The position numbers and the translations under genes are program-made. Below the pieces are notes generated by a model, which worked only from the letters and a program-made list of their open reading frames with translations, did no database searches and was not told the origin of the DNA. DNA of 64,000 nt from Burhinus oedicnemus (Eukaryota > Chordata > Aves > Charadriiformes > Burhinidae): assembly GCA_008921705.1 (NCBI GenBank), contig VFFE01007622.1, positions 1,271,501 through 1,335,500 on the forward strand, in the 5' to 3' direction. This document shows, one piece after another, positions 37,101 through 49,100 of this stretch; within the stretch, counting starts at the first letter, position 1, and the number at the start of each line of letters is the position of its first letter.

Positions 37101-40100
37101 AGTGTGTGTACCTGTTATGTTTGGCACGGGAAGCAGCAAAGAACTGCCAAATTTAGCATCATTTGCCTTCATTAAAAGTGGCTTGTTTGTTCTGAGAATT
37201 TGCATTTTATGTGATTTAATTTTTTTTCATTTTTCTTTGCATTGCGGGAGAAGCCATGCCGCCAACTTGCAGGTTATGCTTAGACTCATTTTCAGCATCT
37301 CATTGCTCTGTAATTACAGAAAATCAGAAGGGTTTCGCTTTGCCTTTGTTACGGGTCAGATTCTTGATGGGCACTTGGATAAACCTGGTTGATTTGGAGT
37401 TAGGGAGGTTTGGACAAGCCCCCAAAGGCTCAGGATCTAGCTGGAATCATTTCCAAAGTACACGACTCTCACAAGGTTCAGAAACGAGCTGCCACTTAGT
37501 TTTGCCTCCTGTGGCTTTACAGCTCCTGTTGGATCTCCAGCCATCTGCAGAAGCATCTGCAGGCGTGCCAAGCCACGCTCACGTATGTGTACAGCACCGG
37601 GGCGGCTCTGGCCATCCCTGCCGGGGGGAAACGCCACTGCAGAAACCCCCAGGAGAGCGGCAGGGGAGGCACAGCCACGTGTCAAGCCCCACGCCCCGGC
37701 ACCACCACCTTTTTGGGTTGTAGCCGTGGTGGACGCCAGCGGTTCCCGTGGGTGTGCCGGGACAGGATTTGCTCCGGTGCGATTTATTTAAAGCTTTCAG
37801 AGCATTGACTCACGCTGAGTTACATCAGCTTCTGGGTTCCCCGGTTGATTCGCCCTGCGCTGAAGGGCACAGCCTACCAAGAGATACGGTGGATTTTCCA
37901 TCGCTGGATCTTTCTGGACCAAGGTGGAGGCATTGCTGGGAGGGATGGTTTAGCCACAGACAAAATACTGGGCTCAGTAACAGGGTACAAATTTTGCCTA
38001 GCTTTTACAGAGGGAGGTCAAAGAAGATGCTGAAAGAGCTCCTGCTGGCATCGCATCTCCTACTCTATTGGAAAGACGAGTTATTTGTCATTAGCGTTAA
38101 GTGCTTCTCCCCCCAGAAATAACATTATCAAAAGTACTCACCATTGGTGTGGTTTTCAAAGATAAGTTTATCGTTGCACTCCTGCTCATCCACACAGCCG
38201 CAGATGTAGATGATCCCATCCTCGCTGGGCTGATGCGTCATGATGCAGCGTGAGGTGTTGTAGTTGGGGACCATGAGGTTTTCGATGGGGCGGTGGGGGT
38301 TGTGGCAGAGCGTGCTGATCCTGATGCTCTCGTTGTCCTGTCTCCTGCACGTGCCAAATGAACCGAGAAAGCGTTAGACTTGTGGCTCAGCCTTCGTGTC
38401 ACCTGCGTGTCATCTTAAACTTGGTTTTAAGGTTATTCATTTTATGCCGTGTAGAGAATGAGTTGTTTGTGTCAGCTCTGGTAAAATTCTAATTATACGT
38501 GCTTTGGAGGGGCTTTGTTAAAGCCCTTTATCTCTTCCAAATGGTGCAAAAGAGAAATGTTTAGCACATCCAATAGTAGGATGCGAGTCAGAGACTCCGC
38601 TTGTTTCCAGTAGATAATTCACCAGTTCATAATCACGCCTTGGATCAGGTAATGCCAACCCTAAGGCTGAGTCCCCTGCACGGGATTTGGAGCAAAATCC
38701 CTCCTTTACCAATACCAGCTGCTAGGCCAGCAGGTTTTGAGGCTGTATGATCCTAAGGAAACCCTCCAAAATGAGAGTCCCACCTCATATGTCACCTCTG
38801 CTGCATACAAGTCCATAACATCTCTGCCTCAGGACGGGCTGGGGTCTCTGCTGCCCAAATTTTACCTGTGCAGGGTGAAAAGTGAGAGGTAGGGGACATG
38901 GTGGCTACTTGCCAGCGACCACTTGGGTCATGCTTCCCTCCTGCTCCTCTCAACCCATGTGTGCGGGTGGAGCCCATAAGCACCATCTCATCCCCTGGGC
39001 TCGGTCTGGGCTAATTGCTGGTTGTTGTGCCCTGTCCTCGCAGGACCATTTGCTCCTGCCCTCAGTGACCTGTGGGAGCAGAGCTCTTCAGTTGCTGGTT
39101 GGGGCTATTTCTAGAAACGGCTTGACCTTTGGAGCTGCCAAATTATAACGTGAAGGTGATACGACTCCCGGACCATGGGGCTGTGTCTGCGTTTATACCA
39201 TGGTTTCAGACACCGAGGAACTATGAATTAAACCTGCTGTTTCACCTGGTGATGTCCTGGTCCTCAACGGGTCTGGGCCAGAGGAGCACTGGAGCTCAGC
39301 ACAGCCAGGGATGCGATGGCAAACAAGGCCTAGCTCTTCCTTATTTCTATTTAGATAATTAAGAGGGAGGTAAAAGCATAAATTCTTGGCATTTCTAGAG
39401 AATTTGTTCTTTGTTTCAAAGAGAAAGGACAGAGCTGCTTTATTTTTTCTTTTCTTTTTTTAATTGCTGAGTATTTCTTCAGCTTTGTGTGGCAACCCCT
39501 GTGTCAGAGATGGTCACACCATCAGTCAGGGGAGACCGAGATGTCCCTCCCACCAGCTGAGAGACAGGACCAGGGGGAATGAAGACTTCCCAAGAGATTT
39601 TTCCCTTTCTGGAGTGAAGATGCAAAATATCCCAGTGCCTGTGTTTTGTTTAGCTGTACACGAGTGTTCAGCAAGCGCAGTGAGAACAGGTGAAATATTT
39701 CAAGGCCTATTACCAAAGGGCCTCCTTCATGAAACTCCAGTTACTCGCTGAAACTGGCTCGTAGCACCAGATCTAGCTCCATAGTGCTGATGTCCTTAGA
39801 GCTTTTTTAACCACCAATGCTCAGTAGCCAGGTTAGGTCCTTCTCACGTGCCACATTTTTTGCTCAGCAGCACCTAGATTGGGCTCCCGTTAAAGCCATG
39901 GAAATATGTCACCTTGAAGAGCAAAAGGATGGGTTTGGCTCTGGTTGTCATCCAACTCCTTGAGCACAGGGCGCTTCTTTTGCTGCAAAACTCCAGTTCT
40001 CCCAACAGATCTGAGTAGTGTTGCCTCAAAACAAGGGAACTCAGCAAGTGCGTCCAGCCCAGCCACATCCTGGCACGTGGGAGCTCCCTTCTTCTGGTGC

Positions 40101-43100
40101 ACGGTGGAGTTGTCCTTGTTGAACCCATGGCTTCATCTCCACCTGCTGTTTACCAAGCTGGGTGAGGAAAGATGTTTGGGGAGTAAACGGTGGAGATCCT
40201 AAAAAACTGGAGTGCCCAGGAGGATTTAGGAATGACCAAGCAAGAACTGGGTTGTGTCCCTTTGTGGGGCGGATGGTGGCAGCTGAAAGGAACTGGAGCT
40301 TGCGGATGGGATTAGGAAGCAGCTGTTGGCGTCATGATGGAGCCTCTTGCACTCATAGAGCTGGAGCGGAGCTAACACGAGCTGATGGCATGGCACACGG
40401 TACATGCTGGGCAGCTCAGGGCCAGATGGCTCCTGCCCTGCCAGCACCACTGGGGAAACACAACCTGGGATGCAGGTCTTCTCCTATGGGGAGGATCAGC
40501 GCCTGCCTTGTAGAGCCAGTGGGTAATTAAGAGCTAATTAAGTGCTAAGAGCAGAGCGCCAGGACTCAACCCTTGTTTCTGGAGCCTTCCCCAGGTATGG
40601 GGAAGGTAGGATGGTCAGGTTTGCAGGGCAGCCCTGGGGTGAGGACGAGTGATGGGGTCCTGGTCCTGCGTGGGCTATGGGCGGCTGGCGAGCGTTGCAG
40701 CTACTCCTGGAGCTATTTGAAGGGAGTTACAACCATTAACAACATTTCAGGGACAGCATCTGCTTCCTGACCTAGCGGTGCAAATTGGGAGGGTGAAGGT
40801 ATGGAGAGATTTCACCGTGCCTTCGAGATCAGCTGGGAAGTCAGACAAAAAAGCAAGGGAAAGAACCCAAATTTGTCATCCTCTCCCTAGTAAAGTCCCC
40901 CGGTTTCAGTGCTCCCAACATTTTCTTGGGGTTCCCAGGTAATTTGTCAGAGGAGCTTCCAGCTGAAGAGTCCCAGGAGGGTGCAATCGCTCCTCCGTGG
41001 ATTGCCCAGGCTGGGCATGCTGGAGGACATGAGCACGTTGCTCAAGAGCATGGGGCCAAAGCTGCTGCTTTGACTGTGATACCCACGTGGGACAAGTTCA
41101 GATGATCCAAATACGCTTTTGCAAGTGAGCAACGGGCAGCGAGGCTGTCTTGGAGGTGAGGCCTGCCTGCATCTCAGGATGGGTCTTAGGATGGAGCGGG
41201 AGATGCTGGGAGGAGGCTGCGGGGCTGGCAGGTTATTTGTGACCCCACAGTTGCCTCACCCCATCCGATACGTGGTGCGAGATGCAGCCCCACCCCACGC
41301 TGTGGGATTGCTTTCCTGGCGTGGGGATTTATGCTGCAGGGGTTTTGCTTTTTCCTGTAAATGAAGGCTGTCAATGGGAAAACCCAGCGAGATGCTGGAT
41401 TGCCTACCCAGGATTTAAGGTGGCTTCTCTATGTGCGTGTAGGGGAATTTGGGGCAGGAGGTGGATTTTGTTTGTTTGTTTGTTTGGGCTTCTTATTGGT
41501 TTTGTGTTTTGTTTTTCCTTTTTAAGTCCATAATGCAACAATTATGTTGAGGCAAACTCCTACTGAAAGCAGGGCGTACAGCATTCATGCTAATTAGCAG
41601 GTTGAGATAAAGCCTAGCGATAAGTGCTTGGCTGGCTTTCACTTTGGCAGCCAAATTAAAAGGGAAAGAGGAGAAAATCACTCTGGGCAGACCCAAAATG
41701 GATGTTTTTTTTAGTTTTGCTCATGGGGACCAAAAAGCTGGGGGAGGCACTCTTCCGGGCAAATGATGCAGCATACGCTTGGCCTGAAGTGCAAGATTGC
41801 GTTTCCCTTCCAGGCATCTCCAGGAGAAGCAGAAAAGGGCTTTTCCTAGGGGATGGGAAGGAGGCGGGTTAAATCCCAGTTCGGTACCAGGTCAGACGTC
41901 CATGCGTCGGATGGGGACAGACCTGGGCTGTGCCCCTGCACGTGAACGGGGGTATCATCAGCCTGACGCAGGAGGACGTCATGGGTTTGGGGTCAGGGCT
42001 GCTGGTGTTGCCCAGGGGGTTCAGCCTGTAGAGCTATATTCAGGGGTTTATGGGATTTTAGAGATCCTGCAGCAAACTTTCCACACTTTGTCTTGGACAC
42101 TTAAATGCTTAATTTATTTAGAAAATAAACTCGTACTAATTATAGGGCAGATCAAATAATTTTTTAATGCAAACTGTAATTTTGATTATAATGGAGTCAA
42201 AGAGGGAGGAAGAGAAAGTCCTGAATTATTTTAATGGGCAATAATTCAAGTGCAGGGGTAGATACATGTGTGTTTCCATGAGCAGCTGCCCTGCAAACCC
42301 CTTTTTCCCCTGCATCCCCCCTTGATGAAGCGATTGCCGCTTACCATATGGCCACGCAGATCTCGTAGGGGTCCTCGCAGTAGGAGTTGAGGTTGCAGTT
42401 GCTGTAGCACACCTTCTCCTCGCAGGCCGGCGGCGTGGAGTCGCACCACTTGCACAGGTTGGTCTTCAGGCTGCGGCGGGCGCCGGCACAGCAGGCTGCG
42501 GGGCAGAGAGGCGGCGGGGGTGAGGAAAAATAACCACCAACTATTTTCAGCGACTCGCACAACCAGTGGAGAAGGAGCCCGAATTGTCCCTATGTCTCCA
42601 TGTATTTGTTTATCGCTTTTAGTTTGCTCCATTTCGTGGTCAAATGTGCTTTAGATTACGCCAAAGCCTAGAGGAGATGGAGGGATGCTTTGCAGAGCCT
42701 GGGAAGCTGCAAAGAACCGTGTTTTCCCTCTGCGTTTCCCGTTTGCCACCCGCTCCCCGAGCATCTGTGTTTTCGGCAATAAATGATGGACTGATTTCCC
42801 AAGCTCTGTGCTGCTCCTGCCCCAGCTCCACTGCCCGCTCCACCCTGGCCCGGCACGAGCCGCTTTCCTGCCCTGGAGTGCCGGACCTGGCCCCAACGGC
42901 AGGAATAACTGTTGCCCGTGTGGAGCTGCTCTGCCTGTATCTCACGGGCATAAAATTATATCTATTTTTATACAAAGGGTGAAGGAACTATGCTCGGTTA
43001 AGGGATAAATCCCAGCTAAATTTAAACTTCCTGTTTTAAGGCTGCTAAATGTCCCTTTTTTTTTTTTTTAAAAGAAGCCACTATGTGGCTTATGTAGAAA

Positions 43101-46100
43101 TGTATATTTATAAATTTTTACCTAAATAAATACACTCAAGAGTGTTCAGGTAGGAACCTGAATTACAGCAGCTAAGTTCTCGAAGGTTTGGGTCCTCCGT
43201 GCTTCCCCAGCTGCCGCCTCCCTGAGCCGCCCAGCAGCACTGGGTGCTCCCGGCCCCTACGAAAAGGGCAGCGGTGGCTCGCTGTGCTGCCACTGCCATC
43301 ACAGGGGGCTTCCGTCACCAGCCGTTAGTTCGAACAAGAAACAAACTGCAAAATCCCCAACTGTGGCTCAGAAAGCCTCAACCCCTACAAGCAAGGCCCT
43401 GCTGACACAGGAGCCTACCCATGGGCACCCTGGGTCTCTGGGCAACCTGCAGGACCTCTTGCATTCTTGGTGGTCACATCTGCGACCTGCCCGTAGCCAA
43501 CAGATGAGCTTATAGTCCCTTTCCTTTTTAACGCATGTGTTGTCCCAACAGTAAAAAGGGATTTTTAACTTCTCTACTTCCCAAATCCAGGGTGCGCAGC
43601 CTGCTCCGACGGCACCTCGCATGTCTGCTCTGCTTCCCTCGCCGGCTCAGACCCCCTTCCATGAGATGGCCATAAAAGAGCTGCTGGAAGGCTCCCACAC
43701 AGAAATAAACCATTTACAAGCTCCCCTGGCCTCATACGTAGGGCCAAGGTTAATGGCGGAGGGGAAACCTGGCTGCAGAAGAAAAGTCTGTTGCATCTGA
43801 AGGCTGGAAGGAGGAAATTTTGGTTTAAATAACCCATGCAAGGCTTAAAACGTGACTCAGCAGGGATGGTGTCGTGCAAGACGGCGGGGGAGCTGGGAGT
43901 GGAGCAAATGAGGATGCTGCCCACAACCTCTGACTCAGTGTCCCCCTTGTCCATGAGGCTGCTCTGACCTTGCTGAGGCACCCAGGGATTTTGTGGGTGA
44001 CCTCAACAGACCCCATGCCCCACATCCATCCAAGAGTAAGCTACCGAAATCGTGACTCCAGCTGGGATTTGAAGCACCTGCAGCCAGTGGAGGCCACCCT
44101 CGCCTCCCCGCCTCACTCTGCTGGGCCAGGACTCGCAGGATCCTGGGTAAAACTCCTCTCAAGCGCAAGAGTTTTGGAGGTGGATCACAAATTAAGCCCA
44201 GCCTTTGAGTGGGGCTCTTGATCTACAGCAACAGCCACAAACTCTACAATGCTCTACAAACTCCATTGGTGGTATTACGCGGGAACAGAGAATTGAAGGG
44301 AAATCGGTTTCTCCCCCCAAAACCCAGCCCTGCCACACCCACGGCTGTGCTCTGGTGGTGTCACTGCCATATTTTCTTTCACCCCTTCAACTCAACCCAT
44401 CCATGCCCAGGCTCGTGCTGCGCTCTCAGCATGCTCCTGCAGGACCACAGGCTCAGCACCATAATCCCAGGGATATTTGGGGGCCCTGTGGAGGAAAAAC
44501 AAACTAACAAATCCATGTTGTAGATGTCGCTGATGCAGAAGAGCCATGGAGTTTGTTATTTATGTATTTATACCCACGGGGTATGTTATTTACTTATTTA
44601 TATCAAGGGTTTGCTTGAGGTCTCCAAGCAAAACGTCAGCCCCAGCAGTTTTGTACTGGCACGCGTGGTGGGGATCTTGACTTGGCGCTTGTTTGCACTG
44701 CGGAGCGGAGAAGCCTAGGCAGACGAAAGAGTTAAATATGGAAATGAGATCCAGAAATACAGCAGTAACTGGACAAAATTCTTTGGAGACAAATTGTTCT
44801 GAACTATCTCAGCCTGCGATTCTGTTATCTGCTCTGCAAGAAAGGTCAGAGCAGGAATATCTCTTTCCCCCCCCGCCGCCTTCTCCTAGAAAGCTAGAAA
44901 GAAGAGCACAAAGCCCACTGCAAGTTTCTTCAGGACTTTGTGTCCTTGAACTATTAGCTCGTAGGTACAATTTAACTGCCACATCACTCATCTTGGCCCT
45001 GATTAGACCCAGATGAACACTTTCAATATTAATACTCAGATGATTTAATAAAGCTGCACGAGCAGTAAAAGTAACAATACACTTCCATAAAGGGGTTCCA
45101 GATGTTGCCAAGGCAAATGCTAAACATCAAAATATAAACTTCAAAAAAAAAAAAAAAAAAGACCAAAAAAAGCTGGATAAGCAAAACTTGGAACAAACTA
45201 TAAACTAATTAAATGTGGGTTGAGTATTCCAAAAATAAATTGAAGCCATAAGGATGTGATGTGAGCCAATAAATAGTACAGTTAGTCAAAGTTATTGTGG
45301 AACGACAGTTGGAAAGATGGTTTGAAGTCACCGATAGGTGGGCTCACAGTGAGCTTGGCTTCCTATCAATAGGAAGGCTTGTTCTCTTGTGCACGAGAAC
45401 GGGATCTAGTCTTCTGGTATCTATAATCGGGACCCCAGAGAGGTTACTGAGAGAATATGAGCCGATTTTCAAGTAGAGGAATAACGGAAAAAACTATGCC
45501 AAAAGTTCCTGAGTCTCTCCTGCAAGAGCAGCAGGGGTGATACCACCACCCAAGGACATCAGGATATTTTTTCATGTGTGTTGGGGCAGCCCTCCAGCCT
45601 GTCATTGCCAACTGGGCATCCATGCTCTCCACTTGGCCACCTGCAAGGCCCACTGAAACACCACCACCGTAGTCAATAACCCATCCTCTTTCGCCCATAA
45701 AAGAGTCATCTAAAACAGCTCTCCAAGAGAATTTCATACCAGTCCCGTCACTGCAGCCACGGAAGCAGCTAGCTCCCAACAGATGAGCTTTTTGCTCGCT
45801 TGCCAGGTGCTCAGCTGCCAATGGTGACTGCAGCTGTAAGAACCCAGTGGGATAAATAGGGCTCTAATTAGCTCATCTCTACCAATGCAGCCCCAGATAG
45901 CAGGTAGGTCATCCACCACCTAACTTTGGCTCCAGCTTTCTGCATGATGCGGTCCCCAGGGAGGGTGAATAAGGAGCACGCCTGGGGTGCATGGAGGTGG
46001 AGGCACGGTGCATTCGTTACAGGGAAGGAGAAGGTGCTTCGTGGTCAAAGCGATGGCATGTGCTTGCAATACACTTTTGCTGCAGGGCAGAATGCGCGGT

Positions 46101-49100
46101 TTTAGTTCTCAAATATTCTCTCTGGTGTGCTGTTTTGGGACAACTAAACACCAGATGGGCTCAAGGAAAAGTGCTTGGTGTGAGATGCTAAGGCACTTGC
46201 GCCCCTCCAGCTCTCCCCCTCCCAAGGTGGAAGGGCACCTTCCACCGTTTAAGGGCAATTTGCCCTTGAATCGCTTTTATTTTTCAAAGACAAAGAAAAA
46301 CTGATCATTTTTAGGTCAGAAATGCTTTTAGTGAGGTCTGTCCCCTCTTTTCTGTGTATCTCTAAGCACCTCAGGATGGGGCTGATGCTAACTCAGCAAT
46401 TGCAGAGGGCTTCCCAGCTTGCCGTTACTGCAGCAGCTCTGGGAGCCCTCTTCGTCATCTTTTCCATGCAGGTCTGTCAACCTGTAATCCCCAGGCTTTG
46501 CACTCGGGGAGACTAAGGCCTGGGAGATTAGCTGCTGTGCTGTGTGGCTTTCTCTGACCAGCAGCAGGCTTCAACACAGGATAGGGCAGCACCTGTATCT
46601 CAACCCTGCAGCCACGTTGCTCCTGGAAACGCCTGGGTAGGTGCCCTGATGGAAACCCAACCTGCGCTGAGACCCGCTTTCCCACCTGGGTGAGCCCGGG
46701 CTCAGCGGCGAGTCCTTTGTCCGCTGCCAAGTTCAGGATTAGGCTTTGCCTTGGGCTTTCATCCACGGCTAATGACATGACTACACAATAACAGAGCCTC
46801 TCATAAAATTATTACGAGAACAAACAAATTCCTTCCCTATTATATACCGTACTTGTTTTTAAGATTAAAACAACAGCCGGGCTGATGGGCTCCGCTCTCT
46901 TGCTGACCCATGGGAGAACACCAGGACCTTGCTGTTCTTCATTGGCAGGTTACTCCTGAGCTGCCTCCTCCACAAAGCAGCCACCAGTGCCATGGATGGG
47001 CTACATCAGGGTAATTCCTATGTCCCTGATTTGCAGGAGATCCTACGCAGGGTTAGCTGTCCCCATTGCAATTGTCCAGCATGACCTGTGTAACAGAGAT
47101 CCCAGATTTCCCGCAGTCAGCTCCAGCTTGAGCTAGATCCGATCTGTCGGAAAGCACCCGGTCTCAGTGCAGCATCCCGCAGCGCTGCAGGACCTCCCCA
47201 GAGCTAGACCTCAAGCTGTTGTACTTTTATTTTGGATGGAGCTCGGCTTCCTCCAGCTCAGTTCTGTTCTCCAGCTACTTTCAGCTGCTGAACCAAAGTT
47301 TTTTTAGTATTGGGCCACTCTTCTCCATCCATGTGTTTTACAAACACTGTTTCTTCATCTTTGTAGGAGAGAGAGAGCAGACCAAATGGAGCTGAAAAAG
47401 ACTTATTATCCCATTTTTTAGCCCTGCAAGGCACAAGCCCCCAGCTCCCCCAGGAAACCCGGCAGCGCTCATGCTGCATTCGGTTCAGAGGACCAGGCTC
47501 TGCCCTCAGGTATGTGGTCCCAAATCGTCCTGCATAATAAATACTGTACTTGGCAGAGTACAGTATGGAGCAAGGAATGAGCCAGTAATGTTTCCTGGTG
47601 AATAAAAAAGGGCTGATTTTGATTGCATTAGACACCAGTGCTTCCCGGTGCCAGAAAGACTTGCAGTATACATTTCTGGTTTGGTTGGACCTTCTTCAAA
47701 CAGGCTGGTAACTGACTTATTCCACCACTTATTCTTCCTTTGTGAAAATATCCCTTTAAATTAAGTGTTTAGCAAATACTGCTTAGTCCCATTACAAAGT
47801 AAATTGGGTATGGATCATACCAGCAGACTTCTCCAATCTCTTTCAGATGCTTAAATTACATCATGATCTAACTTGACCCCAGGGAAAGACGAGCTCTGCA
47901 GAATATTGTCCGTCCTTCTGCTTTGGTAATCTCCGGTATTTCTCAGGTACCTTTCGCAAGTTGTCTACGCGTCGGCGCAATGACTCCGCTTCTGGGGCCT
48001 TGGGATGTTTCATGCAGAGCTGCCCCAGGGTCGTGCCCCAAAAAAGCCGGCACCGTCCGGGCAAGCTGGAGTGCCGGGTCCCAGCGAGGCGATGCCCGGT
48101 GCTCGGCAGGGAGGATTTGGCTGGAGAGGTTTCTCTTTGATTTTGGTCAGTTGATGTCCGTGCCTGCAGGCGAGGACAGGGGGAGCACACCCAACCCTCG
48201 CACTCCCCTCTCTGCCCTTGGAGCTGCTCGTCTCCTCCATCCACCATGACAGCCCATCTTGCTCACACCCGAGGCCCTGAAATCAGGCAAGACATGGGAC
48301 CTCAAGTTTCCTGCCTCAGATTTCACTTTCTATCCTCCAAAGCTGCTCCTGCTGGGACAATCCACTCTCCATCCCTCTGGGCCCTTGTTTGTCCCGGAGG
48401 CGTGGGTGCCGGTGCAGGGTCCGGCCGGTGCCCATTACGGGTGCAGGCTGGCGGGGAGCGGGCGCGCTGCCGCAGGATGGCTGGGCTGGCGGGGGCGCCT
48501 GCGACGGGAGGGCTGCACGGGCAATTATCTGCCATATTGTGCTCTCGCTTGTGTTTAAAAACAACAACAGCTCAACTGACTCATAGATCCTACGGCCTCT
48601 GAGTCATTTTTTATTTCTGGATTTCACTGCTCTGCCCTTTGCAATGAAGGGAGTTGCGTGTGCGCGCACACACACACACACACATCAAGTTCACATTTGT
48701 TTTTCCCCTATAAAAACAAAACGATTTCCATACCATTAATGAAACAGAAATGATTTGACTTCGCGTACCCTGGCTTTTATTTTCCATTGTATAAACTCTG
48801 CAGATGAAATAATGATGGTTGTAAAGTAAACCTCTCTTTTTTTTTTTTTTTTTTTTTCCTTTCCCTTTCCAGGCAGCCTCTTTTCGAAATAGCAATAGGG
48901 AGTCACTTACAGACTTGGCTTGTGCTGAGCCTGTAGTAATTAACCCCTTCGTCCCCAGCTTTTCCTCTGGTGGTGTTTAACCACTGTATGGCAGAGGTAG
49001 GGCCAGCCGGGACATCTCCCGGTGCAATGCCCACAGGATGAAGGCGGCAGCAGGTCTCCCCTGGGACTAGAAACAAAGTGGGCAGGGAAACGTGGCAAAG

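Noticed and set aside
45444..45919. 125-codon minus-strand frame considered as a possible transposon or extra exon
   Set aside because: No transposase or reverse-transcriptase motif, and no splice phase that would place it in the receptor between exons 1 and 2.
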